Positions 49,782-60,400 of a stretch of 64,000 bases of DNA are shown here, one piece after another. The notes below the pieces were generated by a model. That model ran no database searches, was not told the origin of the DNA, and saw nothing but the letters and a program-made list of their open reading frames with translations. How positions within the stretch are numbered: the stretch's first letter is position 1; the number at the start of each line of letters is the position of its first letter. This stretch comes from Hordeum vulgare subsp. vulgare (Eukaryota > Streptophyta > Magnoliopsida > Poales > Poaceae). Location of the stretch: NCBI RefSeq assembly GCF_904849725.1, contig NC_058521.1, positions 432,840,676-432,904,675 on the forward strand, read 5' to 3'. Made by a program: the position numbers and the translations under genes.

Positions 49782-50400
49782 CTAGTCGCGACATGCAACC
49801 AAAGTTAACGTGACACACACATGAATGCCACACGTTTGATTCACTATTGTTGCAAACATGATTAGCAACTTTATGGCAAACATCTGACAAGGATAAACAG
49901 AACAGGCCTCCTGACTCGTAGCCTTTACCAACAAAAGTTGCATACTTGGATATTACAAATTTATTCGACTCAAAGACAAGCTTGTAGCCATCTGTACATA
50001 GAAGAGATCTGCTAACAAGATTTTTATTGATGGAGGGGACATAATGTACGTTATTTAGCCGCACGATCTTCCCCGAAGTAAACTTCAGATTAACTGTGCC
50101 AACACCACGAACAGAAGCACTTGAACCGTTGCCCATCAGCACGGTGGAAGTTCCTGTGGTCTGATAAGACGAAAACAATGGAAATATCACCGCATACATG
50201 CACATTAGTACGCGTGTCAATCAACCAATCAGGAGAATGACATACTAAAAGAATAGAGGGAAATATACCATACCCGACATCCTTCATGTCAGTGTCACCA
50301 ATGACAACACTAGCGGTCTTGCCGCCTTTCCCAAGATGACGCTTGTCATAGCGATTAAGGCAACCAGGAGCCCAATGGTCAGGATCTCCGCACACATGAC

Positions 50401-50579
50401 CACTAGCGGAGCTTAGTCAAATGTTTTGGGGGGGGGGGGGCTAACAGAAAATATGGATGCTTAAGGGGGCCAAAAGTCTATATTCTCCCTAATCTTCTAC
50501 TCTAATTTGTTTCTTTCACAAAATTTACCCAGCTTGGGGGGCCATGGCCCGTGCAGCATACAACGTAGCTCCGCCCTTG
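50401..50579. mobile_element. 179-bp hAT-like MITE in Copia O gag
   Basis: The ends are CACTAGCGGAGCTTAG on the left and the inverse of CAAGGGCGGAGCTACG on the right. The flanks cacatgac and cacatgaa form an 8-bp duplication with one mismatch, as expected for hAT transposition. Removing it restores continuity between a lysine-rich linker and the CCHC knuckle of gag. A run of 13 G lies inside. Confidence 0.7.
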
Positions 50580-51938
50580 CACATGAAAAACACCTTTCTT
50601 CTTGTCATTCTTCTTCTTGAAGTTGGTGTGCTGTACAACCTTGTTCTTCCCATCATACTTTGCTTTACCATCAAACTTGCCCTTGTTCTTGACTTGTGGG
50701 GCCGGAAGTTTTTCTTCTGTACCAGATTGGCACTAGATCCCCCCTCAATTCCTCAAGCACGTGTGTCTTTTGCTCTCGCCTTTTCTTCCACATCAAGAGT
50801 ACCAATGAGATCCGGAATGGAAAACTCCTGCCTCTTATGCTTCAGTAAGGTAGCTAAGTTCCTCCACGAAGGAGGAAGCTTAGTGATGATGCCTTCGGCA
50901 ACAAACTTGTCCGGTAGCATACAATTGAAGTGCTCAAGTTCTCTAGAAAATGATTGTATCTCATGAGCTTGCTCAACCAAAGAGCGTTGTTCAGTCATCC
51001 TATAATCATAGAATTTTTCCATGATGTACAGCTCAGTGCCAGCATCCGAGACCCCAAACTTGGCCTCGAGTGCATCCCACATATCTTTCCATTATCAATT
51101 GACGCATAAGCATCAACTATGTTCTCATCAAGAACACTCAAGAGAGCAGCCTTAAACAGTGTATCCATTTCCTGAAAAGCTTGTTCCTGTTGAGCATGAT
51201 AATCTCCTTCAGGTTTGCTAAGAGTGGCATCATAGCAGCTCATGGTTTGAAACCATAGAACGGCTCTCACGCACCACCTCTTATAGTGCACACCCTCAAA
51301 CATAGGAGGTCTCATGAAAGTAGCAAAACCACTCGGGGTAAAGTGCCTAAAATAAGGTTCTTTGGATTGTTGGAAATATGAGCGATTTACCAAGTGATTT
51401 TACTAGCATAAATAATAGGTCAATTACGACTATCATAGCAAAAATCATGATTGTCGTAACAATTATAGAATAAGCCATGCGATTATAGAGAGATTATGCA
51501 AGTAGCATCTGAAATGATGAGCAGGAACGAAACATATCTAGAAAAGAAACTACAACAAGAAGTTGTTGCAAGAACTCAAACAAAAAGAACACGAGTACAT
51601 ACTGAGTTGCAGCAGCAGCAGCAGTGGAGTTGCCGTTGGCGTTGGCGTTGGCCATGTTGCAGAAGAGGTTGTCGACGTCGGGGAAGAAGTCGTCGTCCAG
51701 GAAGTGGTCGTCGACGTCCGTGATGAAAAGCTAGTAGTCGTGTTGAGCGCTTCCCAAAAACCTTAACACCCTTCTTCCGTAGAGGACTCAAAGAGATGGG
51801 GTTTCGGAGGCCTAGTGTCCCGACCTGCGGTGCACGCCGCAAGCTGGGAGGGGAAATAACCTAGCAGCTCAGAGAATGGAACTCGATGGCGTGAGGAAGA
51901 TGGTCTCGTGTGTATTATCTGGAGAGGAGCAACCTCTC

Positions 51939-51945
51939 TTTTATA
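51939..51945 (-). promoter_or_regulatory. Candidate TATA box in the Copia O LTR
   Basis: Minus-strand TATAAAA lies in the context CTATAAAAGAGAGG, about 570 bases before gag. The placement suits an LTR promoter. Activity is inferred. Confidence 0.5.
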
Positions 51946-52051
51946 GGCGCAGGAGATGAAGGGGAATAGGCAGTGTCAGGAGGCAAAGCAAAAGAGGCAG
52001 ACGAAATGAACAGACCGCCATCGAAGAGGCGTTGTGTTCCTATTCAATCTC

Positions 52052-52118
52052 CACTACAACAAAATATTTTAGCTCCCGAGCGACCTTTAGTATACCAGTC
52101 GTGCTTGGCAAAAATTTA
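52052..52118 (+). mobile_element. Possible CACTA transposon end inside the Copia O LTR
   Basis: The sequence cactacaacaaaatatttt is followed by gacctttagtataccagtcgtg. This resembles a CACTA terminus plus the ACCTTTAGTACCGG subterminal motif common in grasses. No matching second end or target duplication is seen, so it may be a truncated remnant or chance. Confidence 0.3.
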
Positions 52119-52387
52119 GTTCGGCTCATTCCCGCAACCCGCCGCGCGTCGTGACGAGGCGGGCGGCGGAGTAAGAGGAGCGCGCGTGTATGTCTTTCAT
52201 GTTCTCATGCTCATACATATGTGGAAACATCAACCCTTACAAGGAGGTCCAACTCCCACTAAACTAGCAATGTGGCACTAAACTTTTCCACCTCTTACCT
52301 TGCACGAATGGGCTGCGTGGGCCTCTAAGATTTATTAGAAATTTCTCAAATTATTATTGGGCTGACCCAAAAATAGACAAAATTACA

Positions 52388-52567
52388 ATGCTTGCGTGGT
52401 GGTTTAAGCGCACTAATTCGAACATTCCGAAATGGCGTGCCATGGCCTCTCTTATCATGTTTGTGTTCTAGACAATATGGAACGAGAGGAACGCTATGGT
52501 CTTCCGTCACAAGGATACACCACCACCAATCCTCCTAAAACTTATTGTAGATGAGGCCAACCTTTGA
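52388..52567 (+). pseudogene. LINE (non-LTR retrotransposon) RT C-terminal remnant
   Basis: An in-frame stretch of about 60 codons reads LAWWFKRT, then ASLIMFVF, a stop, TIWNERNAMVFRHK and ILLKLIVDEANL. This is the pattern of the C-terminal end of plant LINE ORF2 proteins (WNERNARVF type). It begins exactly where Copia O ends, so O interrupted the LINE, whose upstream part lies left of the window. It is not functional. Confidence 0.6.
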
Positions 52568-53979
52568 GTACCGCGGGGCAAAGCAGTTAGGAAAAATTGT
52601 ATCGCGCAAGTAATTGTCATGCCGTCCATCAGACTTATGTAACACCGCAAAACTTTATTCTCCTCTAATTTAATCCACCAGGCAAATCTTTTACCTCCGA
52701 AAATAAATCGCAACCCTTTTCTTTTCTTTTACCGGAACGAGCACAAAAGCCATGAAACAAATAGACCCTTTTTTTTCCTGCATGCATGCATGCTTCTGTT
52801 CAAGTGGCAAGTTGCAAGCAACGACGTACGAAGGTGGATCCATGGGAGGCAGGAGCATCAGGCCCTGGCAATGGTCACGCACCACAGTGTGGACTGTGGA
52901 CCAAGAAAAAACACTGCATGCATGCCGCAGCTGGCAAGATGGACTCCAAGATGGACCAAAATTTCAAACCGGCCGGTCTGTGGACTGTGGAGGCCTACAG
53001 GAGCGCGCGTACGCACGTAGTACGTGCACGCTACGTCCATCCAAAACACATCCAGCTGCTGCACCGCGCTACGCTACGCTACGTGCCAGACCTCCATAAT
53101 TGATCAGATCTCCACCGCCTGACAAGTTAGGCATGCATCGACCTCTGCGGCCAGCTGACCAATGCAAACAAAGATACACACATCGATCTCGACGGCCGCA
53201 TGCATATACAGTGAGATGGACCAATGCAATGACGATGCATGCAATGCAAGCCTCTCGTCGACCGTGTTGGCCTGCGGGGCTCACCGATCAGGATTCCTGC
53301 CCTCGTGTCTCGTCGTCCAGGTCACACTGACCAATAAATACGCCGGGACAAGGCACGGAAGCAAACAGAGCAATCTCCATCGCGTTGGTGTGTATACGTG
53401 GACTTTGGTGTACTATTGGACGTGTGTATATACTTACAAATATACGAAGTACTTACATTAGAGAGACAGAGAGGAGAGAGAGAGCGCGCAAATTCAACTG
53501 GCACTGCCATGCCGGGCCCTACCCATGCATGCACAGCTCGACATGGACCAAACAATGGCCAGATCGATCTCCGGGCCTGTGCGCCGAAAACCTGAAAACT
53601 ACCCGTGCCCCGCCCACTCGATCGACAAAGCAGGTCGGGGGGAGCAGTGGTACGTTTGGCACAGCCGCACAGTGCAACAGATCACCAACGCCTGATAAGC
53701 CCATGTATAAAATATATACTCGATTCGATTAATGCCGGGCATAAGTCTGGCTTAAGACTTTTCTTCGCGCGCTTCGCTCGCCTTCTCTCTCCTCGTGTAA
53801 TAAGAAACCAATACTCCAAAAATGTAAGAAACCATGGTGCGCATGAGCGAGAGAGAGATGATCATGGTGCAACACTGCTGCTGCGCGGCCACCGGACAGT
53901 GAGTAGTAACGTCTGGTACTGCATGTCAGCTGGAGCAGGACCTCATATTGTCGCTCTCCATAAGTCCTCCTCTTATCTA
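52568..53979. other. Unassigned 1.4-kb stretch after the LINE remnant
   Basis: The first part may be LINE 3' untranslated sequence. Beyond about 52740 I recognise no transposon family and no conserved protein. Features seen are tgcatgca repeats at 52780-52792, a gctac pentamer run at about 53068-53085 and a tataaaatatata stretch near 53706-53718. Several open frames overlap on both strands with no conserved motif, so I annotate none. Confidence 0.5.
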
Positions 53980-54139
53980 CTCCCTCCGTTTTTAAATATA
54001 AATCTTTAAAAAAATTTCATTAAGAGTCTACATACGGAGCAAAATGAATGAATCTACACTTTAAATTATGTCTATATACATCCGTATGTAGTCTATTAGT
54101 GGAATCTATAGAAAGACTTATATTTAGGAACGAAGGGAG
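53980..54139. mobile_element. Stowaway MITE (Tc1/Mariner)
   Basis: This 160-bp element has the inverted ends CTCCCTCCGTTTTTAAAT and its near-complement ATTTAGGAACGAAGGGAG. It is flanked by TA on both sides (53978-53979 and 54140-54141). The inside is a near-perfect inverted repeat containing the cacatccgtatg-type stem typical of Triticeae Stowaway elements. Confidence 0.92.
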
Positions 54140-54303
54140 TAGATATCTACTATAAGTAACTTGGCATGCATGACCTTGGTCCTTGGATACGAGAGGACAC
54201 AGGGAGACAGGCCTAAATTCTTTGTCCACCCTCCTCCATAAAAGAGTGCTGAGAAGGTAAAACTCCGGCGTGAAAGGGCCCAAAACCAGTGCCCAACATA
54301 TAA

Positions 54304-54570
54304 AGCCTGTTTGGTTCATGACTAACTTTATCATAACTAACCTTAGGCGAAGTGTGGCTGTCATAAAAAGTGTGGCTAACAAAATAGACACCACAAGTAT
54401 GATAAGATTTGACAAAAAATTAAGTGTATGACATGTGGACCATATAACTAGAAAAGTGTGGCAAGCCGTAAATATGGCAATGAACCAAACACATGTCTAA
54501 GGTATTGTGGCATGACTAAGGTTAGGTATGGCAAGGTGTGGCAACTTTAGGCTGGAAACCAAACAGCCCA
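54304..54570. mobile_element. MITE-like element with GCCTGTTTGGTT ends
   Basis: The left end AGCCTGTTTGGTTCATG and the right end, read inversely as GGGCTGTTTGGTTTCC, form imperfect terminal repeats. Further matching CTAACCTTA blocks occur on both arms. There is no coding frame. The superfamily (Harbinger or hAT) is unclear because no clean target duplication is visible. Confidence 0.55.
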
Positions 54571-55011
54571 TAGTAACGCCTGGACCAAAGTTATTCTCGC
54601 CGACACGCGTGGCCCACGGTTGTCGATCCCCACGGTCAGTGAAGGAGAGCGCCGGCGAAGGGGACGTGACATGAATTATTTTACTTTCTTTTTAGAGATC
54701 TGCCATGCATTATTGACTGCGGTCCAGGGCAGGGTGGAACTCTCTTTGTGGTTCGGGCCCGGTCTGACATCGCGGGAGGCCCCTACGCGCCCATTTCTGC
54801 AGCCTGGGCCTGGTCGTTGCACAAGTTTAGTTGGGCCTGCTTAAACGGGCCCCTGTGTCATCCCCGTTAGAGGAGGTGACAGGGAGTTGGTCTGCCCTTG
54901 CCTGCCTGCCGTTCGTCCATGCCATCCACGCGGCGATGGAACTCTGTGTTTTCACTGCTTCATATGATCATATCCATGCATGCACGTGTCTCCCGAATTG
55001 ATAGCGCTATC
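54571..55011. other. 440-bp stretch with no recognised feature
   Basis: The sequence is moderately GC-rich, with no conserved frame, RNA gene or transposon end that I can identify. Confidence 0.5.
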
Positions 55012-55524
55012 GCATCTCCAGCCGATCGAGTCAAACCAACAGCCATTTTATCCGTTTTTTGTTTATTTGGGTTGGCTCACTCGACATCAACGTCTAATTC
55101 ATCATTTCTGTTGTCGCACGCGTCCAACACTGTTCCGATCCATTTTTGCCGGCGTGTGAAAAAATATATAAAGGATTTCTGAAAAATAATAAACACGCAT
55201 AATTAAACATTAAAAGCTGGTCACGAAGGCCCGCGAGAGTCCACACATCCGCATTACATTAATTAAATATAAAAAAACTAAACTAGGAGGCAGTCCTAGG
55301 CGGCGGCGGAGGCGGGGTCGGTGAGGTCGACCAGCGTAGGCGCAAGGCCGACCCAGGGAAACGTCGTGTTCCAGCACTACAAGAAATCTGTTAATCCGTG
55401 ACGGATTACGGGTGACGTTCTTCAAGATCGTCAGAGAAACCGTCACCGATTAGCAAAAAGCGTTTGGACCCCAAAAGGGTAGCCCCCTAATGAGGGATGG
55501 GAAACGTCCGTCGCAAAGACCGTC

Positions 55525-56034
55525 ATGGATCGACCAACTGGACCTAACCGAGACTACTTTTTTCGCTCTAGGCGCGAAGGAAAGCGCGCGGAGAATAAAA
55601 CGTTCAAGTCGTTTACGCGGGGAGTCGAATTTTTTTGGAGCCTATCTGTGAAAATACATAACACACAGTCCCACACCCTCGTGCCTCTCTCACCGAAAAC
55701 CCTATCCACGTGCATCCGCCGCCTCCTCTCCTTCAGATTCACTCCGACGCTCCCTCCGATGGGTGAGCAGCCGTCGACCAAATTCGCAACCCAATGCCGT
55801 CGTCACACCTCACCGTCAAAATCCCCCACAACAGCCGCCCTCCTACCCCCTCCTGCTTCCCTCCTTTGGAGATGGATGGGAGAGTTGACCAGCCATGGCA
55901 GCGACCAGATCCACCACTACCGCAGCCACCTCCGCCTCCTCGCCAAGGTTGCGGGCTTTGCCGCCATGGATATCATCTCCTTCCCCACAATCAAGGGCCA
56001 GCCCGGGGATAGGAGGATTACTTCCTTCCATTGA
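55525..56034 (+). other. Unrecognised ORF near the left end of the CACTA
   Basis: A 169-codon frame runs from 55525. A more likely start is the ATG at 55759, which follows a C/T-rich, UTR-like stretch and opens MGEQPSTKFATQC. It ends ITSFH at 56034. I see no domain, signal or membrane segment. The C/T-rich leader, the GC-rich first segment and the T-rich intron-like sequence that follows (56300-59960) look like a plant gene 5' end. It could be captured host sequence or a transposon-specific transcript. Confidence 0.3.
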
Positions 56035-57183
56035 TACTACTCGGCTATGTGTGAGGAGACGCCACGGACTCCACTCATAGAGCTTTGCTACTCTGACCCC
56101 TACCCAGGTCTGCCCCTTCCCTCTTCTCCTCTTAGATTATCAGGAGGAAGGAGAGAGTGGTACAGAGAGGAGGCCGACAGAGTTTTTCCTTTAGTCCCGC
56201 CACCAGCAGGTGTTCGCCGGTGAGGTCGGAATCAGTCGTCGGTGCCGGTCTGGTGGGATGTATCGAGTGTGTTTTCCCACCCCCACCTCTCATCCGAGTA
56301 ATTTCTCAGTTAGTAATTAGTGCTCATTTCCGTGCATTTGCTAGTGGCCGCTAACTCAGATCCTTTTTTGCTTGTGTGGGATTAATCGTGCTTGCACTAA
56401 TTTCATGAGATATATCTGCATCATCTCGATTCTTAGATTATCTGATCCGTGGAGTTCGATTTTTCGCCCACGGATTTCTAGGGTTGTGCGTTCAGCTATG
56501 TTTCCCCCTTTTCACATTATATGTGTTTTGTGGGGTGTACTAGTTTATCAGTAATTTGTGTGTACTGATGATCCATATTTCTGAAGGGGATCTAGTGCAA
56601 TTTTTGTAAGGTGTGTGAGAGTTAGATTCACTATGCAGGGGTCAAGATTTGGTGTTTGTCTGCGGCTGGCCAAGCAATTTCAAGCCATAACACAAGAATG
56701 ACGAATGTGCTAATTCTACATTTGTGAGTCAGGATTCGTGTTCTGATTCCTGAGTTGCTCAGGAAGTACTCAGTTGGTGTTCCTGGTGGTCACCTAGGAG
56801 TGCCTTGTGAAATTTGTGCTCAGTCGAGCGTGCTTTGGCCCCGGGTGTTAATTGCAGGCCATTCGGATGCGATAACATGCCTAGTCTCGAGTTTCTGGAC
56901 GTGTACAGACCGATGCTTAGTTGCTGGCATCTTGGAGCAAAAATGTGAGGTGCTTTGATGAACTAGCAGCAGCATCGACAACAAAAGTGTGTGGATGTGT
57001 ACATTTACTCATCACTACATCAGTGTTATTCTTTATTAGACTTTCAGTCCCTTGGTCATTATGTCAGTTCATTGTTATCGTATTCATATTTGATCAGTCA
57101 CTGTGCTTGTTCATTTTTTTTAGTGTTGATTCTTTGAGGGATCAATGTTAACATGCTAAAAATTTGTATTTAGTCATGTTTAT

Positions 57184-57745
57184 CAGATACTTTAGTATTC
57201 AGTCATCAGTGTAACTTTTCATTTTTCATTTTCAGTTTATATTTTCTGTCATTGTTTCTTTAGCTTTTAGTATCAGTTTATGAGATAATTTTGTATTCAG
57301 TTCTGCTCAGTCTCACTCGTCGGGCATTCAGTCTTCATGTAATTTTTTCTATCATTGTAGGTTTAGTTGGAGTGTCAGTTTTCAGTCTTGTATTTTTATC
57401 TGCCTATCTTCAGTCATGTTGTAGTTAGCTTCAGTTTGTTTTTATTAGGAGGCGGGTCTTCAGATTTTGGTGTTCAGTTTATCAGATACTTTAGTATTTA
57501 GTCATCGGTCTAACTTGTCTTTTTTCAGTTATCAGTTCATATTTTCTATCATTATTGCTTTTGTTTTTAGTATCAGTTTATCAGATAATTTAGTATTTGG
57601 TTATGGTCAGTCTCACTCGTCAGTCACCGATATTCATGTATTTTTTCTATCGTTGTAGCTTTAATTTTAGTGTCAATTTTCAGTGTTGTATTTTTTCTGC
57701 CTATGTTCAGTCATGTTGTAGTTAGCTGCAGTTTGTTTTTTTGTT
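57184..57745. repeat. Two-copy tandem repeat of about 299 bp inside the CACTA
   Basis: Both units start cagatactttagtatt (57184 and 57483). They share the blocks gtatcagttta, cagtctcactcgtc and cagtcatgttgtagttagc in the same order. The second unit is slightly shorter. The sequence is T-rich and non-coding. Confidence 0.8.
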
Positions 57746-60400
57746 TTAATTTCCCTCTATTTTAGTTTCATTAGGTCGGTCTTTGATCCATCATTAGTCT
57801 AGTTTGGGTATGTGTGTTGATCAGTAAAGAAAATTTAGAGAGAGCACACCCATTTCCTGAAGTTTGTTCTTTTTAATGCCGAACCATATGAGTAGCAAAA
57901 CCATACCTTCTAAAATAAACATAGTGGTGCCTACATTCAGTTGGTCTACAATTTCTTCCTTTCAGAAAACAAAAGTTTGGGTTATAACATTTTGAACCAC
58001 TAAGGCTTTGTATTCCTGATTTTTTATAACAACACCCTGTATTCATGTTTTGGAATCTTGTCAATTTTAGGAAGGTGTTTTTTCTCCAGGCCAACTAGTT
58101 AGCGTTTTTTGTTATTCAGATGAATATGTTTTGAAAATGTTTTTTTTTCTCCACGCAAGTGGGAAGAAGGAAGTGGACAGGTCGGACGCTCAAATCATTA
58201 GACGGGACAGAAAGACTGGCGCTAAAATTCCACCTGAAGCACAAAAGAAAACAGATGATTTTTTCATATTGAATCTGGACTGACTAGTGAGTATAGACAT
58301 GTGTTGAATTGTGATTGCAAGAGAAAAAACAGCCTGAATCAAAATAAAAACTGTTTGATAGTTATACACTCCCTATTTTTTTGCAGAAATGGACACAGTT
58401 TTTGTTTGCTGAATCTGGTACTTGGTTCTCTGTTTCAGCTACAGTTTGGACTGAAATGGACACAATTTTGTTTGTTCTAAGGATAATGAGAAGGAGAAGA
58501 TGGTGCTGCAAGTGCTGCGGAGAAGAAGGGCTCGGATGCTGCTGATGCAGAGGACGCCCAAAAGGAGGAGGTAGTAACCCTATCGAAGAAGCAACAGACA
58601 AGCCTAATATTGTTGTGGTGTTATGAAGGCAAAATATATCTCACATGTGCTTTGCTGTTTGTTTCTCTTGCCAAGTGTTGATGGTAATGCCCCACGTTGC
58701 TAAGAAATCTCAAGTCCTGCAAGACCTATTGGAAGCGGCTCCCAGTAATCTTGTTGTGACCCTAAATCGTTATATTTTTGTGTCTCATGGGTGCATGTTA
58801 TACTACTTGGCACAAAAATTACTGCTAGATTTGTATGCTTCCTTGTTAGATTTGCCATATGACTCGATGTTGAGAAGAGATACGGAAAGCTGAAACCTTT
58901 GCTTTCATATATCCTTACATTCTTCTGCTTGTCTTATTCTTGATTTGAAATAATCATGTTGTAGATTTTGGGTTGTCCAAGGTGTGGACTTTGTGTGGTT
59001 CTAGTAAAATATAACTGCATGGATTTTTATGCATACATAATCTGCATTGGACGTACATAATCTGCATTGGACCATCTCCCTGATATCATGCATTGCATCG
59101 ATACACTACTAGATTTGCCATCTCTTGGTGTTCATGGGTTCCGATTGTGCTTGTATCTAGATAATCATCATTTAATGCTTAAGCCATGTAATAAATTAAT
59201 TTGGCACTATTTTGTTCTCACCTCACACATTCAATAATTCCATCTTTATTGCAAGGCATTTTATTAGTTATTTATATATACTCATTGTATTGTCGTATTG
59301 ATGTTCTTTTAAAAAATTGTCGTATCTCGTGTCCCTGCATCATCGTGTCCGTGCTTCATAATTTGTTATAGTAGGACAGTATGAATGGAAGTTGCTTTTG
59401 TTTTTATGAACCTTCAGCATGTTTGTGTCATCTGTCTATCGGACCTTTAGATGTTACATTAGTCTTCAACATACAACCAAAACAGAGTAGAAGTATTCTC
59501 CAATTTGTAATTGCCAAAAAATAAGCATATATACGTGTAAAAAAATTGAGCTTCATGCCGCTGGTCATCAACTTGGCCGATGTAAACTTCAAATGTTCAT
59601 GTGTCAATTGTTGTTGCTAGTGACGCCATTTTTAATATTGATTCTTAGTGATATCATTTTCTTGAGCGATTTATATAGTTTCAACTATTTGTGCTATAGT
59701 GTTTGGAGTCTGTGATGTGTGTTCTATTACTTTGTCAAGTATAGGTTAATTTTATTAAACATTAATTTGACACACTTTTATTTGGAATACTTCTAAGAAA
59801 CCTCATGTTTGTTCTGTTTATAGTAGATATTATGTCATTCTCATTTGTAGTCACTATAAGATTTACAAATTTTGGACAACTAGTAATTTATTTTTTGTAG
59901 TTCTTGTAATTCTCTCATTTCAACAATCTATTCATATATATATATATCTAATGTTCTTGTAAATATGGTAGGCACATTTGGGTGGTGGGATACTTGATGC
60001 TACTCATCGCCCTATGCTACGGCATGGTAGTTGCCATCAGGAGGGGAGGGCCAGGAGGGCTGATTTGGAAGAACCTGAATAACCTCAATACGTTATAGTT
60101 CTCTTAATGTAAACTAGAATGTACTTGCTCTTTACATTGTTGTGTCATATTTGACCAATCTATGTTGTTTCACATTTTTCCTATCTATGTTGTCAATTAT
60201 GATTTCATATTGGATTTTGCAAACTGTTATGTTGTATATACTTACAAATGGCTGCATACTGAATTATTTTTGTAATGTATGACACTTTGCAAATCCTTTG
60301 TCTTGGCCAAAATTGGCATTATGATTTCTGTGACATATTATGATAAATGTTTATTGGGTCAATATTGGGCCAAAAGAAATGGATTGATGGGCTGGACTAA
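57746..60400. other. CACTA interior, mostly AT-rich and non-coding
   Basis: There are two exon-like GC-richer islands. One at about 58488-58572 contains an open frame with AAEKKGSDAADAEDAQKEE, followed by GTAGTAA. The other, at about 59970-60085, follows tatggtag. Between them the sequence is T-rich like plant introns. A 20-bp direct repeat with tacataatctgcattgg lies at about 59034-59073. I recognise no protein. Confidence 0.4.

Larger units (their letters stand above)
49546..51367 (-). pseudogene. Copia O gag, protease and start of integrase (first half of the polyprotein)
   Basis: On the minus strand, gag contains MWDALEAKFGVSDAGTEL and LPPSWRNLATLLKHKRQEF. A CCHC knuckle (CGDPDHWAPGC) follows, then protease with the motif IDTRTNVHVC. 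The zinc domain of integrase comes next (VWHSCVCHVN, then KGSKCQVC), ending TKGGKKY at the Angela LTR. Frameshifts occur near 51080, 50400 and 50170. The protease DTG has glycine changed to arginine. A MITE sits just before the knuckle, and a 51-bp duplication lies in the zinc domain. The second half of the protein is at 9261-11577. Confidence 0.83.
8428..52387 (-). mobile_element. Outer Copia element O, split by nested insertions
   Basis: The two halves of one minus-strand Copia element lie 38 kb apart. The right part has the 5' LTR, gag, protease and the start of integrase (49546-52387). The left part has the rest of integrase, RT, RNase H and part of the 3' LTR (8428-11577). Terminal sequence is shared by 8428-8699 and 52120-52387. 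Both copies end in AATT-C/A-CA, followed on the left by a polypurine tract. The integrase halves meet in the correct order and strand, with roughly 25 codons missing at the junction. The element lies in a LINE remnant at 52388. Its left end is outside the window because element I interrupts the 3' LTR. Confidence 0.85.
51368..52387 (-). repeat. 5' LTR of Copia O
   Basis: This 1020-bp LTR runs from tgttggaaata (minus-strand LTR end) to aattaca (minus-strand LTR start). A minus-strand TATAAAA lies at 51939-51945, followed by transcribed-looking sequence. CAG and GTTGGC triplet-type repeats lie near 51605-51650. Gag begins directly inside the left border, with no primer site visible, so a small deletion is likely there. 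Confidence 0.75.

Noticed and set aside
51496..51766. Repetitive glutamine/valine-glycine frames in the O LTR
   Set aside because: They arise from CAG and GTTGGC triplet-type repeats in the LTR. No start context or homologous protein is seen.
52752..53732. Overlapping frames of 65-115 codons on both strands
   Set aside because: They overlap in conflicting frames without any recognised domain, and end in ordinary non-coding sequence. They are consistent with GC-rich chance frames.
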